The notes: a model not told the origin generated them from the letters alone. DNA of 64,000 nt from Pseudomonas sp. Au-Pse12 (GCF_021341665.1 NZ_JAJTTH010000007.1:186001-250000); one strand, 5' to 3'; positions 26,721 to 36,034 are shown, numbered from the stretch's first letter. Numbers and translations are program-made.

Positions 26721-27155
26721 TCAGGACGGCAAGGCAGCGATCGCCTCGATTTCGAACAGCATGCCGTCCAGGGCCAGGCGCGGCACCGGGATCAGGGTGC
26801 AGGCCGGGGTCGGCGCAGCCCCCCACAGCTGTTGCAACTGCCGACCAAAGATCACCAGCCGCTCTTGGCTGTGGTCGACAATCAGCACCGTGAGCTTGGC
26901 CACCTGGCCGACCTCGGCGCCGGCGCTGGCGCTGGCCAGGGCAGTCTGCAGGTTGGCCAGGGCCTGGCGCACCTGGGTGGCAAAGTCCGCCGACAATTGG
27001 CCATCGGCGGTCTCGCCGCCCTGCCCGGCGACGAACACCAGGCGGGCACCGGCGGCCACTTGCGCCACATGGGAATAACCGTTGGCGCTGGGGTCATAGA
27101 GCCCGGCCGGGTTGGACAGCGCCAGCACGGGCAGGGATGAAGGCTGGGTGGACAT
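26721..27155 (-). CDS. RidA/YjgF family protein
   Basis: 144 residues, trimeric RidA fold expected. The conserved region PACTLIPVPRLALDGMLFEIEAIA holds the Arg (in VPRLA) that binds the carboxylate of 2-aminoacrylate-type imines. ATG at 27155 follows AGGAGATCACT. It is probably an operon-specific Rid protein that hydrolyses an enamine/imine made by a neighbouring enzyme, for instance the DapF-like protein. The N-terminal LALSNPAGLYDPSANGYSH matches the family start. Confidence 0.8.
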   Translation of the reverse strand: MSTQPSSLPVLALSNPAGLYDPSANGYSHVAQVAAGARLVFVAGQGGETADGQLSADFATQVRQALANLQTALASASAGAEVGQVAKLTVLIVDHSQERLVIFGRQLQQLWGAAPTPACTLIPVPRLALDGMLFEIEAIAALPS

Positions 27156-27187
27156 AGTGATCTCCTGAAGAAAAGCCATCCGCCAAC

Positions 27188-28186
27188 TCAGCGAATGGGC
27201 AAGGCCATGGGGCGGATCGGCGCTGCGTCCGCACCGCGCAGTTTCAGTGAAGCCCCGATAAAAGCGAACTGGTACACCTTGTCCCGGGACAGGCCTTCCA
27301 GGTTGACCAGCTCCATGATCGGCGCGCCCTGCATGGCCAGCAGGTAGGTGTGCAGCGGCAGGTAGTTGCCCTCGACCTCGGAGGGGAAGGTTTCAAAGCT
27401 CAGGTTGTCGGCCCCCACCACCATGGCGCCGCCCTCTTCCACCAGAAACCGGGCCGCGTCCAGGCTCAGCCCCGGCGGGTTGGCCATGTAGCGCTGGGCA
27501 TTGTCGAAGTCGCGCATGCGCCCGGTGCGGATCAGCACCACATCGCCTTTTTCCAGGGCCACGTTCTGCCGGGCCAGGGCCTGCTGCAAGTCGGCGCGGG
27601 TCACCCGGTAGCTGTCCGCCAATTGCTCCAGGCCCTTGGCCGCGGCGACATCGATCAGCACCCCGCGGGCAATGATCGGCGGCAGTTTTTCCGCGCCGGT
27701 GACGTTCCAGCCGCGGTCCCCCAGGTGCTGGTCGGCGCGGTAGCCGTTCCAGATCTTGCCGTTGAGGCCGAAGTGGTTGAGGGCATCGATATGGGTGCCC
27801 ATGTGGGCGTACATCGACACCGCCGAACCGCTGTAGCTGACGTGCTGGTTCATCGGTTCACCGACCTGCATCGGGTCGGCGATCACGTTGCCGTGGGGGG
27901 TGTGGGTCATCCACATCTGGTACGGCGGGTCGCCGGCGGCCTGCCAGCTGGGCATGCCGACGAAGTAGTCCACCGCCAGGTCATAGGCCTGCGCGCCACT
28001 GACCCGGGCCATGATCGCCGCCCGGGACTCGGGGGTGATCAGGTTCAGGCGACCGATCTCGTCCCTGGGCCCCCAGGGGCTGATGCCCACCTCGGGCCGG
28101 GACGCCGTGGCGGCGTTGCACAGGCCACTGAGCAGGGACAGGGCCAACACCCCGGAAACCATCTTCGACATTGCGCGATGAGCCAT
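27188..28186 (-). CDS. Exported cyclase-family metal hydrolase
   Basis: 332 residues, cyclase superfamily (kynurenine formamidase/isatin hydrolase fold) with the metal motif HMGTHIDALNHF. The signal peptide (GVLALSLLSGLCNAATAS) puts it in the periplasm, unlike KynB. Start at 28186 follows AGGAGTGTTGTC. It is first in the cyclase-ridA-dapF-like row and is read divergently from a LysR gene, its probable regulator. Substrate unknown; members open cyclic amides or cleave N-formyl groups. Confidence 0.8.
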   Translation of the reverse strand: MAHRAMSKMVSGVLALSLLSGLCNAATASRPEVGISPWGPRDEIGRLNLITPESRAAIMARVSGAQAYDLAVDYFVGMPSWQAAGDPPYQMWMTHTPHGNVIADPMQVGEPMNQHVSYSGSAVSMYAHMGTHIDALNHFGLNGKIWNGYRADQHLGDRGWNVTGAEKLPPIIARGVLIDVAAAKGLEQLADSYRVTRADLQQALARQNVALEKGDVVLIRTGRMRDFDNAQRYMANPPGLSLDAARFLVEEGGAMVVGADNLSFETFPSEVEGNYLPLHTYLLAMQGAPIMELVNLEGLSRDKVYQFAFIGASLKLRGADAAPIRPMALPIR

Positions 28187-28284
28187 GACAACACTCCTGT
28201 GAAATGAAGTGGCCATGGTATTGAGTGCTCGATCAGAGATAATCAGCGGTTTCGTGGATACATATTCAACCCAGGAGAAACAAT

Positions 28285-29175
28285 ATGGACGTGCTGATGG
28301 CCATGCGCACCTTTCGCCGGGTGGCGGAGCGTTCCAGCTTCAGCCAGGCCGCCGCCGACCTCGGGCAGTCCACGGCGGCGGTGAGCAAACAGGTGCGCCA
28401 GCTGGAAGAACGCCTGGGCAGCCTGTTGATCCTGCGCACCACCCGGCGCATGAGCCTGTCGGAGGCCGGGCAGCGCTACTTCAGCGAATGCTGCCACCTG
28501 CTCGACGAGCTGGACGCCCTGGAACGGGCCACCCAGGCCGGCCTGCACGAACCCGGCGGGCGCCTGCGGGTCAATGCACCGCTGTCCTTCGGGCTCAAGG
28601 TGCTGTCGCCGATCCTCGTGGCCTTCATGCAGCGCTACCCGCAATTGCAGGTGGACCTGACCCTCAACGACCAGGTGCTGGACGTGGTGGGCGAAGGCTT
28701 CGACGTCTCGTTGCGGATTCGCCGGCAACTGGACGATTCGTCGCTGATCGCCCGCCACCTGGGGCAAGTGGAACAGCTCATCTGCGCCGCGCCGGGCTAT
28801 CTGCAAGAAGTCGGCACGCCGGCGAGCATTGCCGACCTGCATCAGCATCGCTGCCTGGCCTACCGGCTGGCGGAACACCCGGGGCGCTGGCAACTGCAAG
28901 GCCCCGAAGGCCAGACCCGGCTGGAGCTGCCGGTGCATTTCTCCGCGGACAACAGCCTGTTGCTGGCCGACATGCTGGTGGCCGGCCTGGGCATCGGCGC
29001 GCTGCCCGGGTTCGTCGCCCAACCGTTGCTGGACAGCGGCCAGCTGCTGCGGGTGCTGCCGGAGCAGCACTTGGCCGAGCGTCATATCTATGCGCTGTAC
29101 CCCAGCCAGCGCCACCTGTCGCAGAAGGTCCGGGTGTTCGTGGATTTTCTCGTGCAAGCGCTGCAGGCGCCCTGA
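28285..29175 (+). CDS. LysR-family regulator
   Basis: 296 residues: N-terminal wHTH (SFSQAAADLGQSTAAVSKQVRQLEERLG) and a LysR substrate-binding domain of the CrgA/DmlR type. Start after CCAGGAGAAACAAT. It is divergent from the cyclase gene with a 98-bp shared upstream region, the usual place for LysR control of an adjacent pathway. It ends three bases from the convergent Lrp gene. Confidence 0.85.
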   Translation: MDVLMAMRTFRRVAERSSFSQAAADLGQSTAAVSKQVRQLEERLGSLLILRTTRRMSLSEAGQRYFSECCHLLDELDALERATQAGLHEPGGRLRVNAPLSFGLKVLSPILVAFMQRYPQLQVDLTLNDQVLDVVGEGFDVSLRIRRQLDDSSLIARHLGQVEQLICAAPGYLQEVGTPASIADLHQHRCLAYRLAEHPGRWQLQGPEGQTRLELPVHFSADNSLLLADMLVAGLGIGALPGFVAQPLLDSGQLLRVLPEQHLAERHIYALYPSQRHLSQKVRVFVDFLVQALQAP

Positions 29176-29178
29176 ACC

Positions 29179-29649
29179 TCAGCCGGACGTAGGCACGTCC
29201 AGGCCGACCTTGACCCGGTTCATCGCCACCAGGGTCTTGAAGCGCTTGACGTTGGCGTTGTCGAAGAACAGCTCGCGGGTCAGCTGGGTGTACTGGGCCA
29301 TGTTGCGCACGCAGAAAATCAGCACGAAGTCGCACTCGCCGGCCACGTAGTAGCACTGCTGGACCTGGGGGCAGGCCTGGAAACTGCGCTTGAGCGCGTC
29401 GATCTGGTCGATGCGCTCACTCTCCACTTCCACCTCGACGATGATGCTCAGCTCGTGCCCCAGGGCATCGGGAGCCACGATGGCGCTGTAGCGCTCGATC
29501 ACGCCCTCGTCGCTGAGACGCTTGAGCCGCCGGTTGACCGCGGCGGTGGACAGGTTGACCCGCAGCCCGAGCTCGCTTTGCGCGGTGCTGGCGTCACGCT
29601 GCAGCTCGGCGAGCAACTTCAGGTCATAGGCGTCGAGACTGGCATTCAT
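29179..29649 (-). CDS. Lrp/AsnC-family regulator
   Basis: 156 residues: AsnC-type HTH (DLKLLAELQRDASTAQSELGLRVNLSTAAVNRRLKRL) and a RAM ligand domain (CYYVAGECDFVLIF). The start at 29649 gives the normal length. It is divergent from an MFS transporter gene across 232 bp, so it may control that exporter in response to an amino acid; inference from position. Confidence 0.85.
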   Translation of the reverse strand: MNASLDAYDLKLLAELQRDASTAQSELGLRVNLSTAAVNRRLKRLSDEGVIERYSAIVAPDALGHELSIIVEVEVESERIDQIDALKRSFQACPQVQQCYYVAGECDFVLIFCVRNMAQYTQLTRELFFDNANVKRFKTLVAMNRVKVGLDVPTSG

Positions 29650-29881
29650 GGGCAGGAAAACTCCGGAGACGGACGGCACGCGCTGCAATGTTTTTGTGCA
29701 AAGCGGCCGATTATGCGAAACAACGCGCCGGCTTGCGCACTATTATTTCCGGCCCTGGCGCAGCGCCGTGGCGATTACTGCAACCTTCACTGGCTGGATT
29801 TGTCACAATCCCCGACCCGGCCGCCATCACGCCATGGGGGCATCAGGTGGCCGGCAGCGAGTTTCATCGCCAAGGATTTTT

Positions 29882-31033
29882 ATGACTGCCAGCAACACCC
29901 ACATACAGGCCACCCCCGGCCGCCTCGAACAGATGTCCACCCGCATCGCCTTTTTCATCGCCGGTTTCGGCATTGCCGCCTGGGCCCCGCTGGTGCCCTA
30001 CGCCAAGGCTCGGGCCGGGCTCGACGAAGCCACCCTGGGCCTGCTGCTGTTGTGCCTGGGGGTGGGTTCGATCCTGGCGATGCCGATTGCCGGGGCCCTG
30101 GCCGGGCGCTTCGGCTGCCGCCGGGTGATGGCCGGTGGCACCTTGCTGATCTGCCTGGCCCTGCCGCTGCTGGCGACCCTGAGCTCGATCCCGCTGCTGA
30201 TGGCGGCGCTGTTCATGTTCGGCGCGGGCCTAGGCGGCGTGGACTCCACGGTCAACCTGCAAGCGGTGATCGTCGAACGGGCCAGCGGCAAGACCATGAT
30301 GTCGGGCTTTCACGGGCTGTTCAGCCTGGGCGGGATCGTCGGCGCCGCGGGGGTCAGCGCCTTGCTCGGCCTCGGCCTGTCGCCGCTGGGCGCGACCCTG
30401 GTGGTGATCGTCCTGACGCTGCTGGCGCTGCTCAAGGCCGCGCCGCACATGCTGCCCTATGGCAGCCAGAGCTCGGGCCCGGCCTTTGCCGTGCCCCATG
30501 GCGTGGTGCTGTTCATCGGCTGCCTGTGCTTCGTGGTATTCCTCGCCGAGGGCGCGGTGCTGGACTGGAGCGCCGTGTTTCTCACCGCCGAGCGCGACCT
30601 GGATGCAGCCTACGCCGGCCTGGGTTACGCCGCCTTTGCCCTGACCATGACCCTGGGCCGCCTGACCGGCGATGCCATCGTCCATCGCCTGGGCGCGCGC
30701 CGGGTGATCGTCATCGGCGGCAGCACCGCCGCCGCCGGCCTGCTGCTGGCAACCCTGGCCCCGGCCTGGGAAGCGGCGCTGTTGGGCTATGCCCTGGTGG
30801 GCGCGGGTTGCTCGAACATCGTGCCGGTGCTCTACAGCGCCGTGGGCAAACAGCAGGTCATGCCGGAAAGCATCGCCGTACCGGCCATCACCACCCTGGG
30901 CTATGCCGGCATCCTTGCCGGCCCCGCGGTGATCGGTTTCATTGCCCATGGCAGCAGCCTGAGCGCGGCCTTCGGCCTGATCGCCGTGCTGCTGCTGGCA
31001 GTGGCCGCCAGCGGCAAGGTGCTCAAGCTGTAA
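29882..31033 (+). CDS. MFS transporter (YbjJ-like)
   Basis: 383 residues with twelve predicted helices. The loop 2-3 motif is GALAGRFGCRRVMAGG, and helix 7 to 8 has a corresponding GRLTGDAIVHRLGARRV. The acidic EGAVLDWSAVFL segment is typical of YbjJ/FucP-side MFS members. Start after AAGGATTTTT at 29882; upstream in-frame codons are in the regulator's promoter. Substrate unknown. Two short heptad-repeat elements lie downstream. Confidence 0.8.
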   Translation: MTASNTHIQATPGRLEQMSTRIAFFIAGFGIAAWAPLVPYAKARAGLDEATLGLLLLCLGVGSILAMPIAGALAGRFGCRRVMAGGTLLICLALPLLATLSSIPLLMAALFMFGAGLGGVDSTVNLQAVIVERASGKTMMSGFHGLFSLGGIVGAAGVSALLGLGLSPLGATLVVIVLTLLALLKAAPHMLPYGSQSSGPAFAVPHGVVLFIGCLCFVVFLAEGAVLDWSAVFLTAERDLDAAYAGLGYAAFALTMTLGRLTGDAIVHRLGARRVIVIGGSTAAAGLLLATLAPAWEAALLGYALVGAGCSNIVPVLYSAVGKQQVMPESIAVPAITTLGYAGILAGPAVIGFIAHGSSLSAAFGLIAVLLLAVAASGKVLKL

Positions 31034-31048
31034 GCGCCAAGCTCCAAA

Positions 31049-31076
31049 CTTGCGGCTTGCGGCTTGCAGCTTGCAG
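31049..31076. repeat. Four tandem cttgcgg/cttgcag heptamers
   Basis: Four 7-bp units in a row, just after the MFS stop codon and before the convergent small gene. The same unit occurs seven times at 31847-31895 and three times at 56769-56789, always near gene 3' ends. Confidence 0.7.
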
Positions 31077-31106
31077 CTGTGACTGTGGCCTTTGATCTTC
31101 CTGCCC

Positions 31107-31496
31107 CTACTCCAACAACGCCGCAGAACCCAGGCCAACAGCGTCTCCCGGAGCGCCATCAAGCAACGCCTCCACCACCGCCCGCGCCATCTCCACCGAA
31201 TGCACCATGGACCAGATCAACCCAGTCTCCAGGCCACTGCCCTGCCGGGTGATTTCATCACTGACCTCCTCCGCGCATTTGAGCAGCAACGCCACATGCA
31301 CCAGCGCCTCCTCGACGCCCACATCCGGGCGCACGCTGAACAGCGAGTCGAGAGCAACGACCTGGGCCGTGGTCTTGAACTGGAACATCGCCAGGTCCAA
31401 TGGATGCCGGGCCAGCGCTTCACGCACGGAAGCATTGGCGGCCTTGAGCTGGGGATCGCGATAGGAAGTAGGTGGATCGGGAACGATCTTTTTCAT
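31107..31496 (-). CDS. DUF6124-like small protein
   Basis: 129 residues from ATG 31496 after AAGGAGTTTGACC. It begins MKKIVPDPPTSY, and the body (SLFSVRPDVGVEEALVHVALLLKCAEEV) resembles Pseudomonas-restricted small proteins of the DUF6124/DUF3077 type. These are mostly helical and have no known function; family assignment is from memory of the MKKxxPDPP start. No signal peptide. Confidence 0.6.
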   Translation of the reverse strand: MKKIVPDPPTSYRDPQLKAANASVREALARHPLDLAMFQFKTTAQVVALDSLFSVRPDVGVEEALVHVALLLKCAEEVSDEITRQGSGLETGLIWSMVHSVEMARAVVEALLDGAPGDAVGLGSAALLE

Positions 31497-31837
31497 GGTC
31501 AAACTCCTTACAGATAAAAGGAGCCGACACCGTTCGCTTGCACACGAATAAGGGTGGCAGCCGTACGCAGGTGTGCAAGACCGAGTCTGCAAGGACACCC
31601 GGCAGATCCGAAGATCTCCCGCGCACGGCCGCCATAACGCAGCGGACATGAAAACGACCAATCAGTGCTGATCGCTTGTGCGCCTTTGCAGAGTTCGGAC
31701 TTGCACATCCGAGTCATCGATTTGGCGATGACCCAGGCACCCTAGCCCGCCCACCAGGCGCATTCAAGCGGCCCGCAGTTTCTCGGATTTGCCTTACAAA
31801 AGAAAGCGACCAAACCCCGCGCAAGCTTCAAGCGATA
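31497..31837. other. Intergenic stretch without recognised genes
   Basis: Between the DUF6124-like start and the repeat element I see no coding frame with a ribosome site and no clear promoter. GC falls slightly compared with the neighbours. Confidence 0.5.
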
Positions 31838-31918
31838 AGCTCCAAGCTTGCGGCTTGCGGCTTGCGGCTTGCGACTTGCGGCTTGCGGCTTGCGGCTGAT
31901 AGCTTGCCGCTTGGAGCT
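31838..31918. repeat. Seven tandem cttgcgg heptamers within an inverted repeat
   Basis: Seven consecutive 7-bp units (one with a single change) at 31847-31895 are enclosed by agctccaag (31838-31846) and cttggagct (31910-31918). This gives a long potential hairpin just past the fecA stop codon. It may act as a terminator or mRNA 3' stabiliser. Confidence 0.7.
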
Positions 31919-31923
31919 GCCCC

Positions 31924-34392
31924 CTAGAACCCCACACTGGCCTGGACGAAGAACGTCCGCGGCGCCCCCACATAAATCCCCGAGTTATTGTCACTGGAAC
32001 GAGTGAAATACTGCCGGTCGAAAACGTTTTTCACCCCGGCCCCCAGCTTCAGGTTCGACAGCTGCGAACCAAAGTCGTAACCCCCGCGGATATTCCACAG
32101 CACATAACCCGGCATATCGCCGTACTGGCCATCGGCACTGCCGGCCGTGATGTAGTTGCCATTGAAACTGCCATCGGCATTGATCCCGGTTCCCGGCGCA
32201 CGCTGCCTGGACTGGGCAAAGGCGTCGATGTTGTAGGTCCAGCGGTCGATGTCGTAACGCAAGCCGAGGGTCGCCACCTGACGCGAATAGAACGGCAGGT
32301 CACGGCCCTTGAAGCCAGGAATCTCGCCTTCATAGCTGGCCCGGGTGTAAGTGAAGCCGGCATTCGCGGTCAGCCCGTCGAGGCGCGGGTCCAGGGCTCC
32401 CAGGTTGTAGTGCAGGGAAGTTTCCAGGCCCCGGTGCTGAGTGGCGCCCAGGTTGGTCCAGCCCACATCGTTGCTGATGTATTGCAGCTCGTCGTCGAAG
32501 TCGATGTAGAACAGCGTCACCTCACCGCCCCACACATCATCGTTGTAGCGAGTGCCGACCTCGTAGGTCTTGGCCTTTTCCGGGTTCAGGCCGTCGGCGG
32601 TCTGGTCGCCATTGCCGCCCTGGCCCAGCTGGAAGTACTGCAGGCTGCCAAAGGAAGTCTCGTAGTTGGCGAACAGCTTCCAGGCATCGGACAGGTGATA
32701 CATCACGCTCAGGGCCGGCAGCGCTTCGTTGCTGTCGATGCTGCGGCGCTTCTCCTGCACCCGCACGCCATTGGTGCCGCGCACCGGCCGGTCGTGCCAG
32801 TTGGTGCTGATGTCCTCGAAGCGAATCCCCGGGGTGATGGTCCAGTTGCCGACATCGATCTTGTCGTCGATGTAGTAGGCATTGGCCTCGGTGCCGCCGG
32901 TACGGTCCTGATACACATGGCCGTCGGAACCCGGGCGCACCACCGGCTGGTCGTTGACCAGGGCCAGGCGACTGGCCTCTTCATGCATGCCTTCCTTCAG
33001 GTAGCGATAACCCAGGCTGACTTCCTGGGTAGTAGGCCCCAGGTCGAACACATGGGACACCCGCGGTTCGATGCCGAAGCTGTAGTAGGTGCGCGGGTAG
33101 GACACCAGGGTCTTCTGGTCGCGGGCGGCAATGTTGCTGCCACGGAAGCTGTCGGAGTAGTAGGTCAGGACTTCGAACTGGGTTCGCTCATCGACCTGGC
33201 GCTGGTACTTGAAGGACACATCCTTGCGCCGGCCACTGAAGTTGTCCCAGTCACGGTCCGAGTCATATGGGCTGGCGTCGTACTGCTTCTGGGTCAGGCC
33301 GCCGGGCATATCGGCAGTGGCGTCGTAGTAGTGGAAATTCAGCGAGAAATCGTCCTGATCCGTCGGCGTCCAATGGGTCTTGAGCATCACGTCGTCGATA
33401 TCGTTGCCATTGTTGCGCTGGCGGTAGCCGTTGCCATTGACTCCGGAATACAGCAGCGCCACCCCCAGGCCGTTGTCCGCAGTGCCGCCGAGGAAGGTCG
33501 TGTCGATATGCTTCCAGCCGCCGTGCTGGGAGGTTTCCAGGGTGGTGCCGATTTCCCCGGTGGCTTTATCCGGGATTGCCCGGGTGACGAAGTTGATCAC
33601 CCCGCCGACGTTCTGCGGCCCGTAGCGCACCGAGCCGGCGCCGCGCACCACATCGATGCTGTCCAGGTTGCCCGAGGAAATCGGCGCCATCGACAGCTGC
33701 GGCTGGCCATAGGGGGCGAAGGCCGCCGGCACGCCGTCGATCAGCACCGTGGAGCGCGGCGACAGGCGCGAGGTCAGGCCGCGCACGCCGACATTGAGGG
33801 CGATATCGCTGCCGCCAGTGCCGTTGGCATCCTGCACCTGCACCCCCGGCACCCGGCGCAGCACGTCGCCGACGTTCATCGCGCCCTGCTCGACCATGGC
33901 CTCGCGGCGGATCACCGTGCGCGCTCCTGGGTGGTTCTGCACCTTTTCGGCATCGGCATCACCGAGCCAGTCACCCACCACGCTGACATTGCTGGTATCC
34001 AGTTGCAGGGTACCGGCGTTGGCGGCCGGCGCCGGACTCAGGGTCACCGAACTGCCTTCGATGCGGTATTGCAGGCCACTGCCCTGCAGCAACTGGCCTA
34101 GCGCCTGTTCCGCGGACAGGTTGCCGTCCACCGCCGGCGCCTGCTTGCCGGCCACCAGCTCGGGGCTGAAGAATAGCTGCAACGAGGTCTGCAAACCCAG
34201 CTGGCTCAGGGCCTGGCCCAAGGGCTGGGCCTGGATATGAATGGCCCCGACGGCGGGCGCCGCATAGGCCTGGGGCAAGGCGGCGCTGACCGCCAGGGCC
34301 AGAGCCAGGGGCAGCCAGCGGCGGGCGGGCAACGGAGATACGGCACAAACAAGGGCGAGTTTTTTCACGGGGGCGGCAGTCCTGTCGATCAC
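31924..34392 (-). CDS. fecA: TonB-dependent transducer receptor, FecA-like
   Basis: 822 residues: signal peptide, an STN signalling domain (about 50-105; QPLGQALSQLGLQTSLQLFFSPEL), plug (NVGVRGLTSRLSPRSTVLIDGV, about 190-215) and a beta barrel ending in FVQASVGF. The STN domain and the linked sigma/anti-sigma genes mark it as a cell-surface signalling receptor. Plug wording such as APYGQPQLSMAPIS matches ferric-citrate FecA. Start is uncertain: GTG at 34392 has no clear ribosome site, while GTG at 34368 (MKKLALVCAV) has AGGA upstream. Gene order is fecI-fecR-fecA. Confidence 0.8.
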   Translation of the reverse strand: MIDRTAAPVKKLALVCAVSPLPARRWLPLALALAVSAALPQAYAAPAVGAIHIQAQPLGQALSQLGLQTSLQLFFSPELVAGKQAPAVDGNLSAEQALGQLLQGSGLQYRIEGSSVTLSPAPAANAGTLQLDTSNVSVVGDWLGDADAEKVQNHPGARTVIRREAMVEQGAMNVGDVLRRVPGVQVQDANGTGGSDIALNVGVRGLTSRLSPRSTVLIDGVPAAFAPYGQPQLSMAPISSGNLDSIDVVRGAGSVRYGPQNVGGVINFVTRAIPDKATGEIGTTLETSQHGGWKHIDTTFLGGTADNGLGVALLYSGVNGNGYRQRNNGNDIDDVMLKTHWTPTDQDDFSLNFHYYDATADMPGGLTQKQYDASPYDSDRDWDNFSGRRKDVSFKYQRQVDERTQFEVLTYYSDSFRGSNIAARDQKTLVSYPRTYYSFGIEPRVSHVFDLGPTTQEVSLGYRYLKEGMHEEASRLALVNDQPVVRPGSDGHVYQDRTGGTEANAYYIDDKIDVGNWTITPGIRFEDISTNWHDRPVRGTNGVRVQEKRRSIDSNEALPALSVMYHLSDAWKLFANYETSFGSLQYFQLGQGGNGDQTADGLNPEKAKTYEVGTRYNDDVWGGEVTLFYIDFDDELQYISNDVGWTNLGATQHRGLETSLHYNLGALDPRLDGLTANAGFTYTRASYEGEIPGFKGRDLPFYSRQVATLGLRYDIDRWTYNIDAFAQSRQRAPGTGINADGSFNGNYITAGSADGQYGDMPGYVLWNIRGGYDFGSQLSNLKLGAGVKNVFDRQYFTRSSDNNSGIYVGAPRTFFVQASVGF

Positions 34393-34465
34393 ACAAGGGT
34401 GCGTCTGTTAATGCAAACCAGTTGCAGTTGAACAGGAAGACGCTGTACTGAAAAAAAACCTGAAT

Positions 34466-35443
34466 CTACCGAGGAAAAATTTCCTGGCTGCCGTCGGCAT
34501 GGGTCCGCACCGTCACCGGCAGGATGCTCGGCAAGGCCTTGAGCAGGGCCTGAGTATCGTCGGACTTGAACACGCTGGTCAGGCGCAAATCGCCCACCGC
34601 GGCGCTGGCCACCCGCAAGGGTTGTTCACGATAGCGCGAGACTTCGGCCACCACATCCGCCAGACGCGCGTTGTTGAACACCAGCTTGCCGCTACGCCAG
34701 GCCGTGAGTTCCTCGGGGTTCACCGCATAGGCCGCGGCCACCTGGCCATGCTCATCGATATGGCTGCCCTGGCCCGGGGTCAGGCTGATGAAGTCGTCTG
34801 CCGCAGCGTCGCGGCCCTGGACCTTGACCCGGCCCTGGGTCACCGCCACCCGAGTCTCGGCGGCCTCGCGGCGCACATCGAAACGGGTGCCGGTCACCGT
34901 CACCTTGCCCGCGCCGGCCGCCACCACAAAGGGCCGCTCCGTATCGTGCTCGACGCTGAACAGCGCTTCGCCAGCCACCAGTTCGATCAGCCGCTGCTGC
35001 GCCTCATAGCGCACCCGCAACCGACTGTGACTGTTGAGATCGATTTGCGAGCCGTCCGGCAGCGCCACATGCCGACGCTCGCCGAACGCCGTGGAGAACT
35101 CAGCGCTGTAGGCGGCCGGCCGATCCAGGCCGCTGAACAAGCCGAGGGCCAGGGCCGCCAGGCTGGCCACCAGCCCGTAGCGCAGCAGCGGGCGCCGCGT
35201 GCTCCCGGCCGGCGCCCCCGCGCACAGCGCTTGCAGGCGCACCTTGGGCAGCAGGTCGCTGGCGGCCCACAGGGCGTCGAGCAGTTGCATTTCATGTTCA
35301 TGCTGCGGGTGCTCGGCCAGCCACCGGGCAAAGTCCTGCTGTTGCTCCTGGCTCAGGTCGGGCTCTTGCAGCCGCACGAACCATTGCGCCGCGTCATCGC
35401 GAACCCTGGTCTGCCCGCAAGCGCAATCGCGGCTGTCCATCAT
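34466..35443 (-). CDS. fecR: FecR-family anti-sigma/sigma regulator
   Basis: 325 residues: an N-terminal cytoplasmic domain (FVRLQEPDLSQEQQQDFARWLAEHPQHEHEM), one membrane helix at about 88-106, and a periplasmic FecR domain (VALPDGSQIDLNSHSRLRV). It ends in a short C-terminal domain that contacts the receptor's STN domain. It transmits the occupied-receptor signal to the sigma factor. It lies 40 bp after fecI and 73 bp before fecA. Confidence 0.85.
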   Translation of the reverse strand: MMDSRDCACGQTRVRDDAAQWFVRLQEPDLSQEQQQDFARWLAEHPQHEHEMQLLDALWAASDLLPKVRLQALCAGAPAGSTRRPLLRYGLVASLAALALGLFSGLDRPAAYSAEFSTAFGERRHVALPDGSQIDLNSHSRLRVRYEAQQRLIELVAGEALFSVEHDTERPFVVAAGAGKVTVTGTRFDVRREAAETRVAVTQGRVKVQGRDAAADDFISLTPGQGSHIDEHGQVAAAYAVNPEELTAWRSGKLVFNNARLADVVAEVSRYREQPLRVASAAVGDLRLTSVFKSDDTQALLKALPSILPVTVRTHADGSQEIFPR

Positions 35444-35483
35444 GCAGATTCCTGTGTGGCAGAAGGTGAAGAAGCTCCGCGAG

Positions 35484-35984
35484 TCATGACGCCGCCCCGT
35501 CCAGACGGTCGCGCAGATGGCGCAGGGTGCGGATCATATACTTTTCCACCATGTTTTTTGAAAGCCCCAGGCGCTCGGCGATCTCGGCCTGGGTCAGGCC
35601 CTCGATCTTCTGCCAGACAAACACCTTGCGACAGTTGAGCGGCAACTCGGCAAGCGCCCGCTCGATGGAGTCGGCCAACTGGATGGCGTGCATGAAGTGC
35701 TCCGGATCGCCGCTGGGCGACTCGCCAAGGTGCACCTCCTGCGGCTCCAGGGCGCCGCGCCGGTCTTCCCGGCGAAAGGCATCCACGGCGATATTGCGCG
35801 CGGTCTGATGCAGGTAGGCCCGCGGCTGCTGGACCTTGGCGGCATCGGACTCCAGCACCCGCACAAAGGTGTCGTGAGCCAGGTCCTCGGCCTGCTGACG
35901 ATTGCGCAAGCGCCGGGTCCAGGTGCCGATCAACTCTTCGTAGTGCTCGAAAAAGCCTGGTCTGCGGGGCGGCTTGGCGGTCAT
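35484..35984 (-). CDS. fecI: ECF sigma factor, FecI-like
   Basis: 166 residues with sigma region 2 (EDLAHDTFVRVLES, YLHQTARNIAVDAFRRE) and region 4 (LPLNCRKVFVWQKIEGLTQAEIAERLGLSKNMVEKY). Iron-starvation ECF type. It would direct transcription of fecA when released by FecR. A Fur-box-like palindrome lies 32-50 bp upstream of the start. The first gene of the signalling trio. Confidence 0.87.
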   Translation of the reverse strand: MTAKPPRRPGFFEHYEELIGTWTRRLRNRQQAEDLAHDTFVRVLESDAAKVQQPRAYLHQTARNIAVDAFRREDRRGALEPQEVHLGESPSGDPEHFMHAIQLADSIERALAELPLNCRKVFVWQKIEGLTQAEIAERLGLSKNMVEKYMIRTLRHLRDRLDGAAS

Positions 35985-36015
35985 CGCGGGATGCTGGGAA
36001 AGTGGAAGCTCGAAT

Positions 36016-36034
36016 AGTAATGCTTCGCATTAAT
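36016..36034 (-). promoter_or_regulatory. Probable Fur box upstream of fecI
   Basis: Read on the minus strand, ATTAATGCGAAGCATTACT agrees with the 19-bp Fur consensus at 12 of 19 positions by hand count and has a perfect TAATGC-GAA-GCATTA palindrome. It sits just before fecI, as expected for iron control of an ECF sigma gene. Confidence 0.5.

Noticed and set aside
31847..31895. CRISPR-like array
   Set aside because: Units are 7 bp with no spacers; it is a simple tandem repeat.
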